From NCBI RefSeq assembly GCF_002554705.1, contig NZ_PDEP01000013.1, positions 1 through 64,000 on the forward strand: 64,000 bases of DNA. The letters run 5' to 3'. This DNA is from Longimonas halophila. GTDB lineage: Bacteria > Bacteroidota > Rhodothermia > Rhodothermales > Salinibacteraceae. The position numbers and the translations under genes were made by a program. Positions 7,088 through 16,334 of the stretch are shown here, piece by piece (within the stretch, counting starts at the first letter, position 1; each line of letters starts with the position of its first letter). Below the pieces are notes generated by a model. The model saw only the letters and a list, made by a program, of their open reading frames with translations, was not told the DNA's origin and searched no databases.

Positions 7088-7211
7088 GCATAACGGCAAA
7101 GCTCTGCGGCGAAGGCGGGCAGCAACCTACCAACGAGGCACGAAAAGCGCCACCCGTGTCGGGCCTACCGAGCCCCCTGCACCCTTCGTCCGCAGCAGCG
7201 TAGGGTTATAC
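7088..7211 (-). other. attC recombination site (common subtype)
   Basis: Boxes are GCATAAC (7088-7094) and GTTATAC (7205-7211). The arms match those at 4481 and 5114. The stop codon of the gene at 7206-7745 lies in the box. Confidence 0.9.
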
Positions 7212-7745
7212 CGTACCATGAACGGATTGCAGGAATTGCTGCAATTCTGGCTGCCACTTCTCGTATCTGAAATACTGAGAAGGATGCTTCATCGCGTGGT
7301 GAGGAAGTGAATCTGGCAGTTCAGGAAGACGCCTTTCAACCTCAATTCCGAGAACGACAATTGCATCAGGAGACGTCTTCTCAATCGTGATAGGAAGTGC
7401 TTCTTGAGCTTCCTGCCACATCGCGTCTGTCGGACGCTTCCGGGATTCCGCATCTTCTGCGACAAACGTCTGAATGTAGTTGGCGAACGCCACTCGATCC
7501 CAGAAGTCCGCGCGCTTCGAGTTGCTGATGTAACTGCTGCCAAGTCCAAGGACAGCCTTAGCGGTCGTGGTGAAAAACCGGTGCCTGTTCTTTTGTCCCC
7601 ACTTTCTCACCACGTGACGTGTGAAGCCTGGGCGCTCAGTTCCTTCCTCTCCGTAATGCGACTCGCCCAAGATTAGCAGGTTCAATCCATTCAGTCCTTC
7701 GTTTCGATACTTATCACCAATCCAAGGTTCGAAGGTAAGAGACAT
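7206..7745 (-). CDS. Uracil-DNA-glycosylase-superfamily-like protein (first cassette)
   Basis: The 179-aa protein starts MSLTFEPWIGDKYRNEGLN and has NLLILGESHYGEEG near residue 22, a motif placed like the GES/GQDP loop of the uracil-DNA glycosylase superfamily. A later DAIVVLGIEVERRLPEL segment would be the second conserved strand. The family resemblance is suggestive; no catalytic pair can be named and the substrate is unknown. It is the first cassette next to the array's leading edge: its ATG is 22 bp from the recombination box at 7767-7773. Its stop codon overlaps the attC. Confidence 0.65.
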   Translation of the reverse strand: MSLTFEPWIGDKYRNEGLNGLNLLILGESHYGEEGTERPGFTRHVVRKWGQKNRHRFFTTTAKAVLGLGSSYISNSKRADFWDRVAFANYIQTFVAEDAESRKRPTDAMWQEAQEALPITIEKTSPDAIVVLGIEVERRLPELPDSLPHHAMKHPSQYFRYEKWQPELQQFLQSVHGTV

Positions 7746-7766
7746 CGTTTAAAGCTTCTTTGTGCG

Positions 7767-7773
7767 GTATAAC
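7767..7773 (-). other. Leading-edge recombination box of the cassette array
   Basis: GTATAAC on the plus strand (GTTATAC on the cassette strand) precedes the first cassette gene exactly as the other boxes do, but there is no attC to its right. This is where an attI site would be expected. Confidence 0.5.
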
Positions 7774-7780
7774 CTATACT

Positions 7781-7891
7781 TATATCAACACACGTGACAT
7801 AGCACGCATCCATAATTCCCGCTAACCGACAGAAAATCAGCTGTTAGGTGCAAAGCGGGGTGGAGCTATATCAACTGAGTTGACATAGCAC
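7781..7891. repeat. Two 25-bp direct repeats, each palindromic, at the array edge
   Basis: TATATCAAC...TGACATAGCAC occurs at 7781-7805 and 7867-7891, 21 of 25 bases identical. Within each copy TATATCAAC faces GTTGACATA (or a variant), making a 21-bp near-palindrome. Such paired sites could be integrase-binding repeats of an attI or operator sites for a regulator. The stretch 7774-7991 contains no gene. Confidence 0.55.
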
Positions 7892-7991
7892 ACGGTGCGA
7901 CAGGATTGGGATGCGTGAAGCGGGTGTCAACATGCGAATGCAGTATATCCAACGGTCCGTCCAAGCGCAAGGAGCAGACTGGAACGAACGA

Positions 7992-8420
7992 TCAGGCGTC
8001 CGGGCCCATGAGGGTGAGCATGAGCGTGCGGGGGCCGCCCTGGTTGCGGTGTTCGCACAGGTAGAGGCCCTGCCACGTGCCCAGCGCCAGCGCGCCGTCT
8101 TGCACGGGCAGCCACAGGCCCGGACCGATCAGGACGGCTTTGATGTGGGCGGGCATGTCGTCGGGGCCCTCAAGGGTGTGCTGGTAATGGGGCTGCTCCT
8201 CGGGCACCATCTTGTTAAGGTGGCGCTCCAGGTCGCCGCGCACGTCGGGGCTGGCGGCTTCGTTGAGGGCGAGCGAGGCGGAGGTGTGCTGGATGAAGAC
8301 GTGCAGCATCCCCTGGGAGCACGCCTCCAGTTCGGGCACGGCCCCGGTCACGGTGTCGGTGATGAGGTGGACGCCGCGAGGATGCGGGTCGAGCGTAAGC
8401 GTGCGTTGCGTCCAGTGCAT
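7992..8420 (-). CDS. yjbQ: YjbQ/UPF0047 family protein
   Basis: The 142-aa protein begins MHWTQRTLTLDPHPRGVHLI and has the family signature GMLHVFIQHTSASLALNE and, near the end, GTWQGLYLCEHRN followed by a basic tail. UPF0047 proteins are small trimeric alpha/beta proteins; some have thiamine-phosphate-synthase activity in vitro, but the role in the cell is unsettled. Length is typical. The frame is open upstream, but the family begins at this methionine. It is the most downstream gene of the minus-strand housekeeping block. Confidence 0.9.
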   Translation of the reverse strand: MHWTQRTLTLDPHPRGVHLITDTVTGAVPELEACSQGMLHVFIQHTSASLALNEAASPDVRGDLERHLNKMVPEEQPHYQHTLEGPDDMPAHIKAVLIGPGLWLPVQDGALALGTWQGLYLCEHRNQGGPRTLMLTLMGPDA

Positions 8421-8668
8421 GCGACGGTTGGTGTGAATGCGGAATGAGAATGGGCGATGGGTCTGCGGGAGCCCACACGAAACGAGCCAACGGCGTGGGC
8501 ATGGGGGCACGGACTGGGCGCGCTGCATCGGGATGATGGAAGCGGAGCCGCCGACCTCTGGTTTTCCCCTGACTAAACCTCTGACTACATGTGAGATGGC
8601 CTGGGAAGGTGCCGCACGTCGAACGGGGGCTGTTCGACGCAGGAAAAAAGCAGATTAGGGCAAGGTGG

Positions 8669-9901
8669 TTACTCGGTGCCGGGGGGGCGGATGTCGATCC
8701 AGACGGGGAAGTGGTCGCTGGCCCGGACGGCGCCGGGATCGAGTGGACGCCAGATGCCGCTGTCTTCGACATCGAGCGAGCGGGCGGGCAGCACGTAGTC
8801 CACGCGGCGCTCCCACTCGGCGGTGTGGCCGGGCGAGAGGTCGGGGAAGGCACGCTGCCCTTCGGGCGTGGCCATGGGCGTAACGGCGTTGATGCGCACG
8901 TGGTCGAGCACCTGTTCGATGGCCCCATCAACGCTGCCGCCGCCATTGGGATCGGCGTTTTGGTCGCCCATGAGTACGAAGTGGGCATCGCTGGAGAGGC
9001 CGCCGGTCTGGGTCGAGTCGTCGTAGATGTAGGGCGCCTGGTCGAGGTAGTCGGCCCAGAAGCGAATCTCGTCGTAGTTGCGGAGTCCGTTGCGGTTTTC
9101 GGGGCCGTCGAAGCCGGGCGGCGTGGGGTGGCTGGCCAGGATGTGCACCACGCTGCTATCGGGCAGCATGACAGGAACGTCCCAGTGACTTTTGGAGCTG
9201 AGGCGCATGTCGGCCCAGGTGTCGTCGTCGTACCACGAGAGGCCGGTTTCGGGCGTGGTGGGGCGCCGCGCGCCGGGCATGTCGCTCCACTTGAAGAGGC
9301 GGAAGGTGCGCACGTCATCGGTCTGGATGTGCAGATCGCTCCGCACGAGCAAGGCCATGCCGTACTGTCCGGGGAAGGTGCCAAAGCCCCAGGCATCTCC
9401 GCCGTAGGCGCGTCCGGCGTCGTTCTGCGGGGGCATGGCGGTGTCGGAGGGCGCGGGCGGGATGTCGGGGACCGTGGTGACGGCAGTGCCGTCGTTGTTG
9501 AGGTCGCGTCCGCTGGCGATGCCGGTGTTAGTGGGCGCCATGAACGCGGTCATGGAGACGGCCTGTAGCGAGTCGGCCTGTGGGGTGGCCAGGTAGTTTT
9601 CGGCGAAGCGGCGGGCGTTCTGTCCGGGGGCGTCGCCGTCTTCGTAGCCGGGGTCGCCGGGCTGGTCGTAGGTGATCTCTTGCAGCATCAGGATATCGGG
9701 CTGCAGGTGCTGAATGATGGCAGCAGCACGCTGCATGCGGGCATGGTCGGCGCGCTTCAGATCGCTGGTGCGAATGTCTTCGACGTTGTAGGTCATCACC
9801 CGAATGGGCTCAGGTGCCTCGGGCGAACTGGAGCAGCCGCCCACGGCGAGCAGTCCGAAGCAGAACAGGCACAGGCCAGCGAAACGAAGCGGGGAGCACA
9901 T
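8669..9901 (-). CDS. Endonuclease/exonuclease/phosphatase-family lipoprotein
   Basis: The 410-aa protein starts MCSPLRFAGLCLFCFGLLAVGGC, a lipoprotein signal with lipobox VGGC. The rest has the EEP fold motifs: RVMTYNVEDI (first Asn), PDILMLQEITYD (metal-binding Glu), MGDQNADPNGGG (Asp/Asn pair) and the terminal ASDHFPVWIDI (catalytic Asp-His). All key residues are present, so it should be an active metal-dependent phosphodiesterase or nuclease facing the periplasm or cell surface. The substrate is not predictable from sequence. It lies 66 bp downstream of lgt on the same strand. A longer frame starting at 9934 is less likely because the lipoprotein signal starts at 9901. Confidence 0.9.
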   Translation of the reverse strand: MCSPLRFAGLCLFCFGLLAVGGCSSSPEAPEPIRVMTYNVEDIRTSDLKRADHARMQRAAAIIQHLQPDILMLQEITYDQPGDPGYEDGDAPGQNARRFAENYLATPQADSLQAVSMTAFMAPTNTGIASGRDLNNDGTAVTTVPDIPPAPSDTAMPPQNDAGRAYGGDAWGFGTFPGQYGMALLVRSDLHIQTDDVRTFRLFKWSDMPGARRPTTPETGLSWYDDDTWADMRLSSKSHWDVPVMLPDSSVVHILASHPTPPGFDGPENRNGLRNYDEIRFWADYLDQAPYIYDDSTQTGGLSSDAHFVLMGDQNADPNGGGSVDGAIEQVLDHVRINAVTPMATPEGQRAFPDLSPGHTAEWERRVDYVLPARSLDVEDSGIWRPLDPGAVRASDHFPVWIDIRPPGTE

Positions 9902-9967
9902 AGACAATGGGAACCAAGAGACTACAATGAGCAACGGCGCAGGGCCGCTGCGTAGCGGAATAAGCAG

Positions 9968-10861
9968 TTAGGCGGTGGCGTGGGCGGATTCGGTGCGCTC
10001 GCTGGTGTACCAGAGTCCGACGAAGCCAAGCAGGATGAGGCCGACGGAGATGACCTCGGCCTGCGTGACGATGAGGCCGAGCAGGTCGAACTCCACATTC
10101 ACGCGAATCTGCTCGATAAGCAGCCGCTCAGCGCCGCTGAACACAAGGTAGAGCGAGAACAGCCACCCGGCTTGGAACGGATGCTTACGCAGCATCCACA
10201 GCACGGCAGCGAGCACGCTGGCCATGGCCAGTTCGTAGAGCGGGGTGGGATGTACCGGCTCGGGCGGCGCACCAATGATCGCGTTCGGATACGTCTCGGC
10301 CCAGAGCCACATCGGGAGCCAGTCGGGCTTGGCCGCAAGGTCGGCAGCAATGCCCCAGTCGCCATCGCCCGCCAGGTGGCAGCCAATGCGCCCGATACCG
10401 TAGGCCGCCATGATGCCCGGCGCGCCGGCGTCGGCGAAGCGGGCCGGCGGCAGGTCGTAGCGGCGCAGGTACCACACAATGGCCACGCCCGCCACGATGA
10501 ATCCGCCGTAGAAGGTGAGTCCGCCTGTGGCGAAGAGCATTCCACTCGGATCCAGCCAGAAGCGGTCCAGGTTTTCGAGGATGTGGAAGATCTTTGCTCC
10601 TACGATGCCCGCCACGACCACGATAATCGCGATGGTGCCGAGCAGGACCGACGGGGAGACTTCTTTGCTACGGCGTCGCCCTTCCTGAGGCATCTGCACG
10701 CCGGGGATGATGCCTGTGTTGTACAGGCGATCGATTTCGCGTCCGGTCAGCCAGATGGCAAAGAGCACCGCCACGGCGACCATGGCGCCAAACGAGTAGA
10801 TGGGGAACGGGAGTTGGATCCCGAACAGATCAGCAAAGATGTCGCTGAGGCGAGGGTACAT
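9968..10861 (-). CDS. lgt: Prolipoprotein diacylglyceryl transferase
   Basis: Lgt transfers diacylglyceryl from phosphatidylglycerol to the lipobox cysteine of prolipoproteins in the inner membrane. The 297-aa sequence has about seven membrane segments, the LTFYGGFIVAG segment, the signature GRIGCHLAGDGDWG with its essential Arg, HPTPLYE, and a final helix with AERLLIEQIRVN. The usual GNFxNGE of proteobacterial Lgt reads GCHLAGDGDWG here, a form I associate with Bacteroidota. It lies 33 bp after hisS and may share its transcript. Many lipoproteins in this window are its substrates. Confidence 0.95.
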   Translation of the reverse strand: MYPRLSDIFADLFGIQLPFPIYSFGAMVAVAVLFAIWLTGREIDRLYNTGIIPGVQMPQEGRRRSKEVSPSVLLGTIAIIVVVAGIVGAKIFHILENLDRFWLDPSGMLFATGGLTFYGGFIVAGVAIVWYLRRYDLPPARFADAGAPGIMAAYGIGRIGCHLAGDGDWGIAADLAAKPDWLPMWLWAETYPNAIIGAPPEPVHPTPLYELAMASVLAAVLWMLRKHPFQAGWLFSLYLVFSGAERLLIEQIRVNVEFDLLGLIVTQAEVISVGLILLGFVGLWYTSERTESAHATA

Positions 10862-10894
10862 ACCGGCAGAGGCGTTGGAGACACAATTGCGGGG

Positions 10895-12193
10895 TTACGC
10901 AGCAGGCGGGGTCGACAGGTAGTCGGCCAGGTCGTCGAACGACACGGCGGTCTGCTCGCCGGTGGCCATGGTTTTGACCTGGGCAGAGCCGTCGGCCAGT
11001 TCGTTGCCGCCAATGATGACGGTGTACGGAGCGTCCTGGCGGTTGGCCTCGCGCATCTGGGCTTTCAGCGAGCGGCCTTTCAGATCGTGGGCGGCGTGAA
11101 TGCCCTGCTGGCGCAGGTCGTGTACCGTTTTGAAGACCCAGGCTTCGGCGTCTTCGCCCAGGGCCGCGAAGAACACACGGGGCGTTTCGGGGGCGGGGTA
11201 GTCGTAGTCGATCGCATCAAGCGCGAGGAAGAGCCGCTCCATGCCCGCGGCAAATCCGCACGCAGGCAGCGGACCGTCGTGGCCGAGGGCCGGGGCGAGG
11301 CCGTCATAGCGTCCGCCTCCTGCCAGGGCACTCTGTGCACCGAGCGCGTCGTGCTCCAGCTCGAAGGCGGTGTGCGAGTAATAATCAAGCCCGCGCACGA
11401 GCATCGGATCCTCTTCGAACGCAATGTCGAGGCTCTTCAGGAGTTGCTTTACGGCGTCGTAGTGCGCAAGGGCTTCGGCATCCACATGATCAAGCAGGGT
11501 GGGCGCATCGTTGAGCAGAGCGCGCTCGTGTTCGACCTTGGTGTCGAGGATGCGGAGCGGATTCGTGTCGAGGCGGCGCTGGCTCGTTTCTGAGAGTTCG
11601 TCCTTATACGGAGTGAGGTAATCGACGAGCGCATCGCGGAAGGCAGCGCGGTGCTCCGGTTCGCCGAGCGTGTTGATGCGCAGGCGAGCGCCGGTGAGTC
11701 CAAACGCCCGGTACACCGCAATCATGGTGGCGATGGTCTCCGCATCCGCCCGCGGGTCGCTGGCCCCGATGATTTCGACACCGAACTGGTGGAACTGCCG
11801 GTAGCGCCCTTTCTGTGGCTGTTCGGCGCGGAAGCACGGCCCGATGTAGAACAGTTTCTGGACGCCGCCGCGCTGCTCCAGGTGGTGTTCCAGGAAGGCG
11901 CGCGTAACGGGAGCCGTGATTTCGGGACGCAGCACGTAGTGGGTGCCGCGCCGCTCAAAGGCGAACATCTCTTTGCTCACAATGTCGGTGTGCTCGCCCA
12001 CGCCGCGCGCCACCAGCTCGGTGGGTTCCAGCATAGGCGTGCGAATCTCCTCCAGGTTGTGGCGGGTCATCACCTCGTGTAGCACCGTTTCAACATGCCG
12101 CCACTCGTGCGAGGCTGCAATGCGCGTGTCGCCGATGGTGTACGCATCGGGCAGGATGTCGAAGGTGCCTTTAATGTGCTGAAAAGTGCTCAC
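10895..12193 (-). CDS. hisS: Histidyl-tRNA synthetase
   Basis: This class II aminoacyl-tRNA synthetase attaches histidine to tRNA-His. Visible motifs are KGTFDILP near the N-terminus, motif 2 in FRAEQPQKGRYRQFHQFG, the histidine loop LVRGLDYYSHTAFELE, and GGGRYDGLAPALG, followed by the anticodon-binding domain (residues about 340-430). I choose the GTG start at 12193 (VSTFQHIKGTF, 432 aa) because the family begins a few residues before the KGTFD motif; the frame is open to an ATG at 12247. No Shine-Dalgarno sequence is visible. Confidence 0.96.
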   Translation of the reverse strand: MSTFQHIKGTFDILPDAYTIGDTRIAASHEWRHVETVLHEVMTRHNLEEIRTPMLEPTELVARGVGEHTDIVSKEMFAFERRGTHYVLRPEITAPVTRAFLEHHLEQRGGVQKLFYIGPCFRAEQPQKGRYRQFHQFGVEIIGASDPRADAETIATMIAVYRAFGLTGARLRINTLGEPEHRAAFRDALVDYLTPYKDELSETSQRRLDTNPLRILDTKVEHERALLNDAPTLLDHVDAEALAHYDAVKQLLKSLDIAFEEDPMLVRGLDYYSHTAFELEHDALGAQSALAGGGRYDGLAPALGHDGPLPACGFAAGMERLFLALDAIDYDYPAPETPRVFFAALGEDAEAWVFKTVHDLRQQGIHAAHDLKGRSLKAQMREANRQDAPYTVIIGGNELADGSAQVKTMATGEQTAVSFDDLADYLSTPPAA

Positions 12194-12367
12194 AGGAGAA
12201 AACGGAAGATTCGGAAACGAACAAGAATGTAGCGGAGCGCCAGTCAAGTCTGGCTATAGGCCAGCACCGCACGCAGACGGCAATGGGTTTCAGATGCACG
12301 GGCCGTGGGCTCGGCATCCCGGCGCAAGTAGTCAGATATCGGGGGTGGAATACCGGGCCACCGGCAG

Positions 12368-12838
12368 TTACAGGGTGGCTTCGGCGCGTTGCAGAGTATC
12401 AACGACGGCCTCGGGCGTATCGGCACGTGTGAGAGCATCGCGCAGGGGCACCTGGTGCACCAGCCGTGAGATGCGCCCCAGCACCTTGATATGCAGCGAC
12501 GCCTCCGACTCGGGCCCTACGAGCAGCAGCAGCAACTCGACAGGACTGCTGTCAATGGCATCGAATTCGACGGGAGGATGCAGCGTTGCAAGTGCAGCGA
12601 TCGTCTCTGTTGCCGCATCGGTCTTTGCGTGGGGCAAGCCCAGCCCGTGTCCGACTCCTGTCGACATGGTCGATTCGCGTTCGAAGACGGCGCTTCGCAC
12701 GTCAGAGAGCGAGGTGATCGCCGGATGATTGGCCAGAAGGTCAACCATCGTGTTGATCGCATCGGCTTTGGTCGCACTCGACAGTCCGAGCCGGATGCGA
12801 TCGGGATGCAGCAGGGTGTGTAAGGTGGGGGTAGGCAC
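12368..12838 (-). CDS. ptsN: PTS EIIA (PtsN-like) domain protein
   Basis: The protein (about 156 aa from GTG 12838) is a single EIIA domain of the nitrogen/fructose class. The phospho-accepting histidine is in GVGHGLGLPHAKTDAA, preceded by RSAVFERESTMSTG, and the later LLLLLVGPESEASLHIKVL and SRLVHQ complete the fold. EIIA-Ntr proteins are phosphorelay regulators of nitrogen and potassium homeostasis; the EI/NPr partners are not in the window. An ATG at 12904 is also in frame, but the extra 22 residues look unstructured. The gene stands between hisS and a racemase on the same strand. Confidence 0.85.
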   Translation of the reverse strand: MPTPTLHTLLHPDRIRLGLSSATKADAINTMVDLLANHPAITSLSDVRSAVFERESTMSTGVGHGLGLPHAKTDAATETIAALATLHPPVEFDAIDSSPVELLLLLVGPESEASLHIKVLGRISRLVHQVPLRDALTRADTPEAVVDTLQRAEATL

Positions 12839-12960
12839 GAAACGGAGCGAACGCGTGGGGGCAAGGAGACAGTGAACAAGGGAACGCAACACCCTCGTAT
12901 GCATCGACCCGCGTCGGGTTCAACAGCGGGGGATGCAGCCGAAAGCTGCATGGTGTGCCC

Positions 12961-13761
12961 CTATGCAGTTTGAAAGGTGGCCAGGCGCGGGGGGAGCGGT
13001 TTTAGGTGGTTGGGGTGCACTGCATTGATGAGTGCCCGCGCCAAGATCTCTGCCGGATCGATGAGGGGCACCAGATCCATGTCGGCTGCGAGGGGAGCCA
13101 GGGGAAGTTCGGTACAGCCCAGCACGACAGCATCGGCCCCACGGTCAATGAGATGCTGAATGGCATCCAACAAATTCTGCTTAGCCTGCGGCGTGGCCGG
13201 ATGGCTCTGCGCTTTGAGTCCGAACGAGGCATCGAAGATTGTGGTATTCACCAACTCGCGCATCACCGGATCGGGCGTAACGACCGAGAACCCGGCATCT
13301 TCGAGTGGGGTGCGGTGCAACTTGAGTTCGTACACGGCCTGTGTAGAGAGCGTGCCGACGGTTTGGATGTGCGGCATGGTCGCCTGCATGAACTGGACCG
13401 TCTCCTCAATCATGTGTAAAAGCTGCACCTCGTGGCCGGTGCGGGCCGTTTCCTGCACGATGGTGTCGAAGATAGCCGGCGCGTGCGCAGTGTTGCACGG
13501 CATGCCTGCGACCACGGCCCCAGCGTCGTCGAGGCGGCGCAGGATATCGGCCAAGGCGTAGGCCGGATTCGTGTCGATCTCTCCAAACAAGAACGTACTG
13601 CGATCAACGAGGCGCTCCGGATATGAAAGCAACGCCACCGGCACGTGCTCCTGGTCGGTGGATGCATCGGTCTGCGCGATGATTTTGTCGACCAGGTCGA
13701 CACCAGCGTGAGGGCCCATGCCCCCCAGAACACCGATGACTTGCTTTTCAGAAACAGGCAT
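12961..13761 (-). CDS. Aspartate/glutamate racemase family protein
   Basis: The 266-aa protein begins MPVSEKQVIGVLGGMGPHAG, the nucleotide-like loop of the aspartate racemase family. Both catalytic cysteines are present: AGMPCNTAHAP (about residue 85) and VLGCTELPLAPL (about residue 200). It should be a PLP-independent amino acid racemase; aspartate is the usual substrate for the GGMGP form, though broad specificity is possible. The frame is open upstream to 13851, but the conserved region starts at 13761. Confidence 0.9.
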   Translation of the reverse strand: MPVSEKQVIGVLGGMGPHAGVDLVDKIIAQTDASTDQEHVPVALLSYPERLVDRSTFLFGEIDTNPAYALADILRRLDDAGAVVAGMPCNTAHAPAIFDTIVQETARTGHEVQLLHMIEETVQFMQATMPHIQTVGTLSTQAVYELKLHRTPLEDAGFSVVTPDPVMRELVNTTIFDASFGLKAQSHPATPQAKQNLLDAIQHLIDRGADAVVLGCTELPLAPLAADMDLVPLIDPAEILARALINAVHPNHLKPLPPRLATFQTA

Positions 13762-13928
13762 GCCACAGATAAGGTCGTACGAACGTACCGCGAACGCGCG
13801 CTCATACGGCGGCATGGAGCGAATGTGCCATGCCCGCATGCAGTCCGGCACACAGCCACGGCATGGGCATCTGCTGCGTTTTGGGCTCCGCCTGGTTCTT
13901 CCCCTACCCCGATTCCCATAGACCTGGC

Positions 13929-14609
13929 CTACTCGGTCCCACTCTGTGTGGAGGTGCGCAGCGATTCGAGGGCTGATAGATCAATTGCCTGAAGGGCCCG
14001 GTCGAGCGCTTCATTTGATGTATTTCGCCCTGACACTTTGACAACGAACCGGTTATCCACGAGCACCACTTTCTCGCCGCGTCCGTTTGTTTCTTCGAAT
14101 TTTTCGTACAGGCGATGATCCTGGTAGGTGCCCGTGCGCTCGAATCCTGTTGAAGACTCCCGGTCAATGTCCATGGCTACCATGCCCATTCCCAACACAG
14201 ACAGGCCGGGTGCTCCACCAATATCGATGATCTCAATTTCCAGGTGCTCCCGGTTGGTGCCTTCGAACTGGGCTGAAGCCTGCACGAGCGTAAACCCGCC
14301 CATGGAATTGCGAGCGCCTTCGCGGTCAATTTCTTCGAGTCCGTTAAGACTGGATGGGATCAGGTCACGCAACGCCCGGAAGTCGACCGGCTCAACGGGC
14401 TCGGCATTGTTGTTCTGCATGGCCTGCAGGGAGCGTCCCATCTCTTCGGCGCCTTGCTGCATCTGCTGGGCGTTCTGGGTAAGCTGGGAGATCGATTGCT
14501 TTGTGCTTTCGTCGAGGCAACCGGCAGCCAAGAGCGCGCAGGCAAGAATGACAACTGGCAGAGCGATTTGATACACGACTCCACGAAATCCTATTGTACA
14601 AGTAATCAT
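13929..14609 (-). CDS. Lipoprotein of unknown function
   Basis: The 226-aa protein has an N-terminal signal ending in the lipobox LAAGC (IALPVVILACALLAAGC). A Gln-rich coiled coil follows (SISQLTQNAQQMQQGAEEM), then a beta-rich domain (HLEIEIIDIGGAPGLSVLG, KVVLVDNRFVVKVSGRN). The pattern of a surface lipoprotein with a coiled-coil spacer is clear, but I cannot name the family. Start 14609 is the methionine just before the signal peptide; the longer upstream frame is unlikely. Confidence 0.8.
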   Translation of the reverse strand: MITCTIGFRGVVYQIALPVVILACALLAAGCLDESTKQSISQLTQNAQQMQQGAEEMGRSLQAMQNNNAEPVEPVDFRALRDLIPSSLNGLEEIDREGARNSMGGFTLVQASAQFEGTNREHLEIEIIDIGGAPGLSVLGMGMVAMDIDRESSTGFERTGTYQDHRLYEKFEETNGRGEKVVLVDNRFVVKVSGRNTSNEALDRALQAIDLSALESLRTSTQSGTE

Positions 14610-14991
14610 CACATCAGAAGAAAAAACAAGGGGAACGCGAAAGAAGGCACACCAAAACACTGCCATGCACGAGATACGGCCGCACAAGGAGTGCGCTTGT
14701 ATTGCAATCCGTCTATGGTATGCATAGCGTATAGAAAGCCCTGAACCGGTCATCTTGGCATTGCAAGATCGGCCTCACTGGAGATGTCCGCGCCGAGTAG
14801 CTCGATCCAGAGACCGCTCATTACAGGAAAAGTTGCTATCAGGAGAGTCGTGACTCGAAGGCCATTCCCTCCCCTGAAAGAAATAGAAGAACTGCTGAAC
14901 AGCGAACCAAGAGCCGCGCTCTATGTTGTTTTTTACCGAGGCACCCGCTACCATGAGCGACGCACATCTTATTACGTTACTTCTTACATAT
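14610..14991. other. Intergenic stretch, nothing recognised
   Basis: These 382 bp separate the minus-strand lipoprotein gene from the plus-strand tRNA and should hold two divergent promoters. I see no convincing gene, repeat or hairpin here. Confidence 0.4.
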
Positions 14992-15062
14992 TGCCCGGTC
15001 GTCTAATGGCAGGACAGCGGTTTTTGGGGCCGTGAGTGGGGGTTCGAATCCTCCCCGGGCAA
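14992..15062 (+). tRNA. tRNA-Gln (anticodon TTG)
   Basis: The 71-nt cloverleaf has acceptor arms TGCCCGG and CCGGGCA, the D arm GTCTAATGGCAGGAC, the anticodon loop TTTTGGG in stem GCGGT/GCCGT (anticodon TTG), and the T arm GGGGGTTCGAATCCTCC. The discriminator base is A and the CCA end is not encoded. Confidence 0.93.
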
Positions 15063-15211
15063 CTGCGCTTCGCTACAGCGCCTCGCATCCTGCACATACC
15101 TTCTGTGCAGGATGTTTGTATGTGGTCTCACCTGGCAGTGCACAACCCCGTCTGCTACTGTGCACTCTTGCCTGTGCACGTTCACCTGTTTCCCCTCGCA
15201 CTCCTAATTGC

Positions 15212-16159
<948 letters not shown>

Positions 16160-16166
16160 ACGTTTC

Positions 16167-16334
16167 GGTAGTAGATGGAAGTTGAGTGATAGCTCTCCTG
16201 ATAAAAACGTTGACTGAGGCGAACGGTCCCCCGTTCGCTCTCGTCAGCCACGCCGGAGACGTCCGCGCCGGGCGGCGCTCCCAGTCTCCGGCTACTGGTA
16301 TATTTCTTCCATCACTTAGCGTTGAACCGCTACC
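16167..16334. mobile_element. MITE-like element, copy A
   Basis: The 168-bp element has inverted ends of about 24 bp: the left begins GGTAGTAG and ends GAGTGAT, and the right, reversed, begins GGTAGCGG and ends TAAGTGAT. It is flanked by a perfect 8-bp direct repeat, AACGTTTC, at 16159-16166 and 16335-16342. The interior contains the hairpin GCGAACGGTCCCCCGTTCGC. It has no coding capacity. The left flanking repeat begins in the stop codon of prs (final A of TGA at 16159), so it inserted exactly behind that gene. Confidence 0.88.

Noticed and set aside
15032..15211. N-terminal extension of prs overlapping tRNA-Gln
   Set aside because: The tRNA occupies 14992-15062 and the PRPP synthase family starts at the ATG at 15212.
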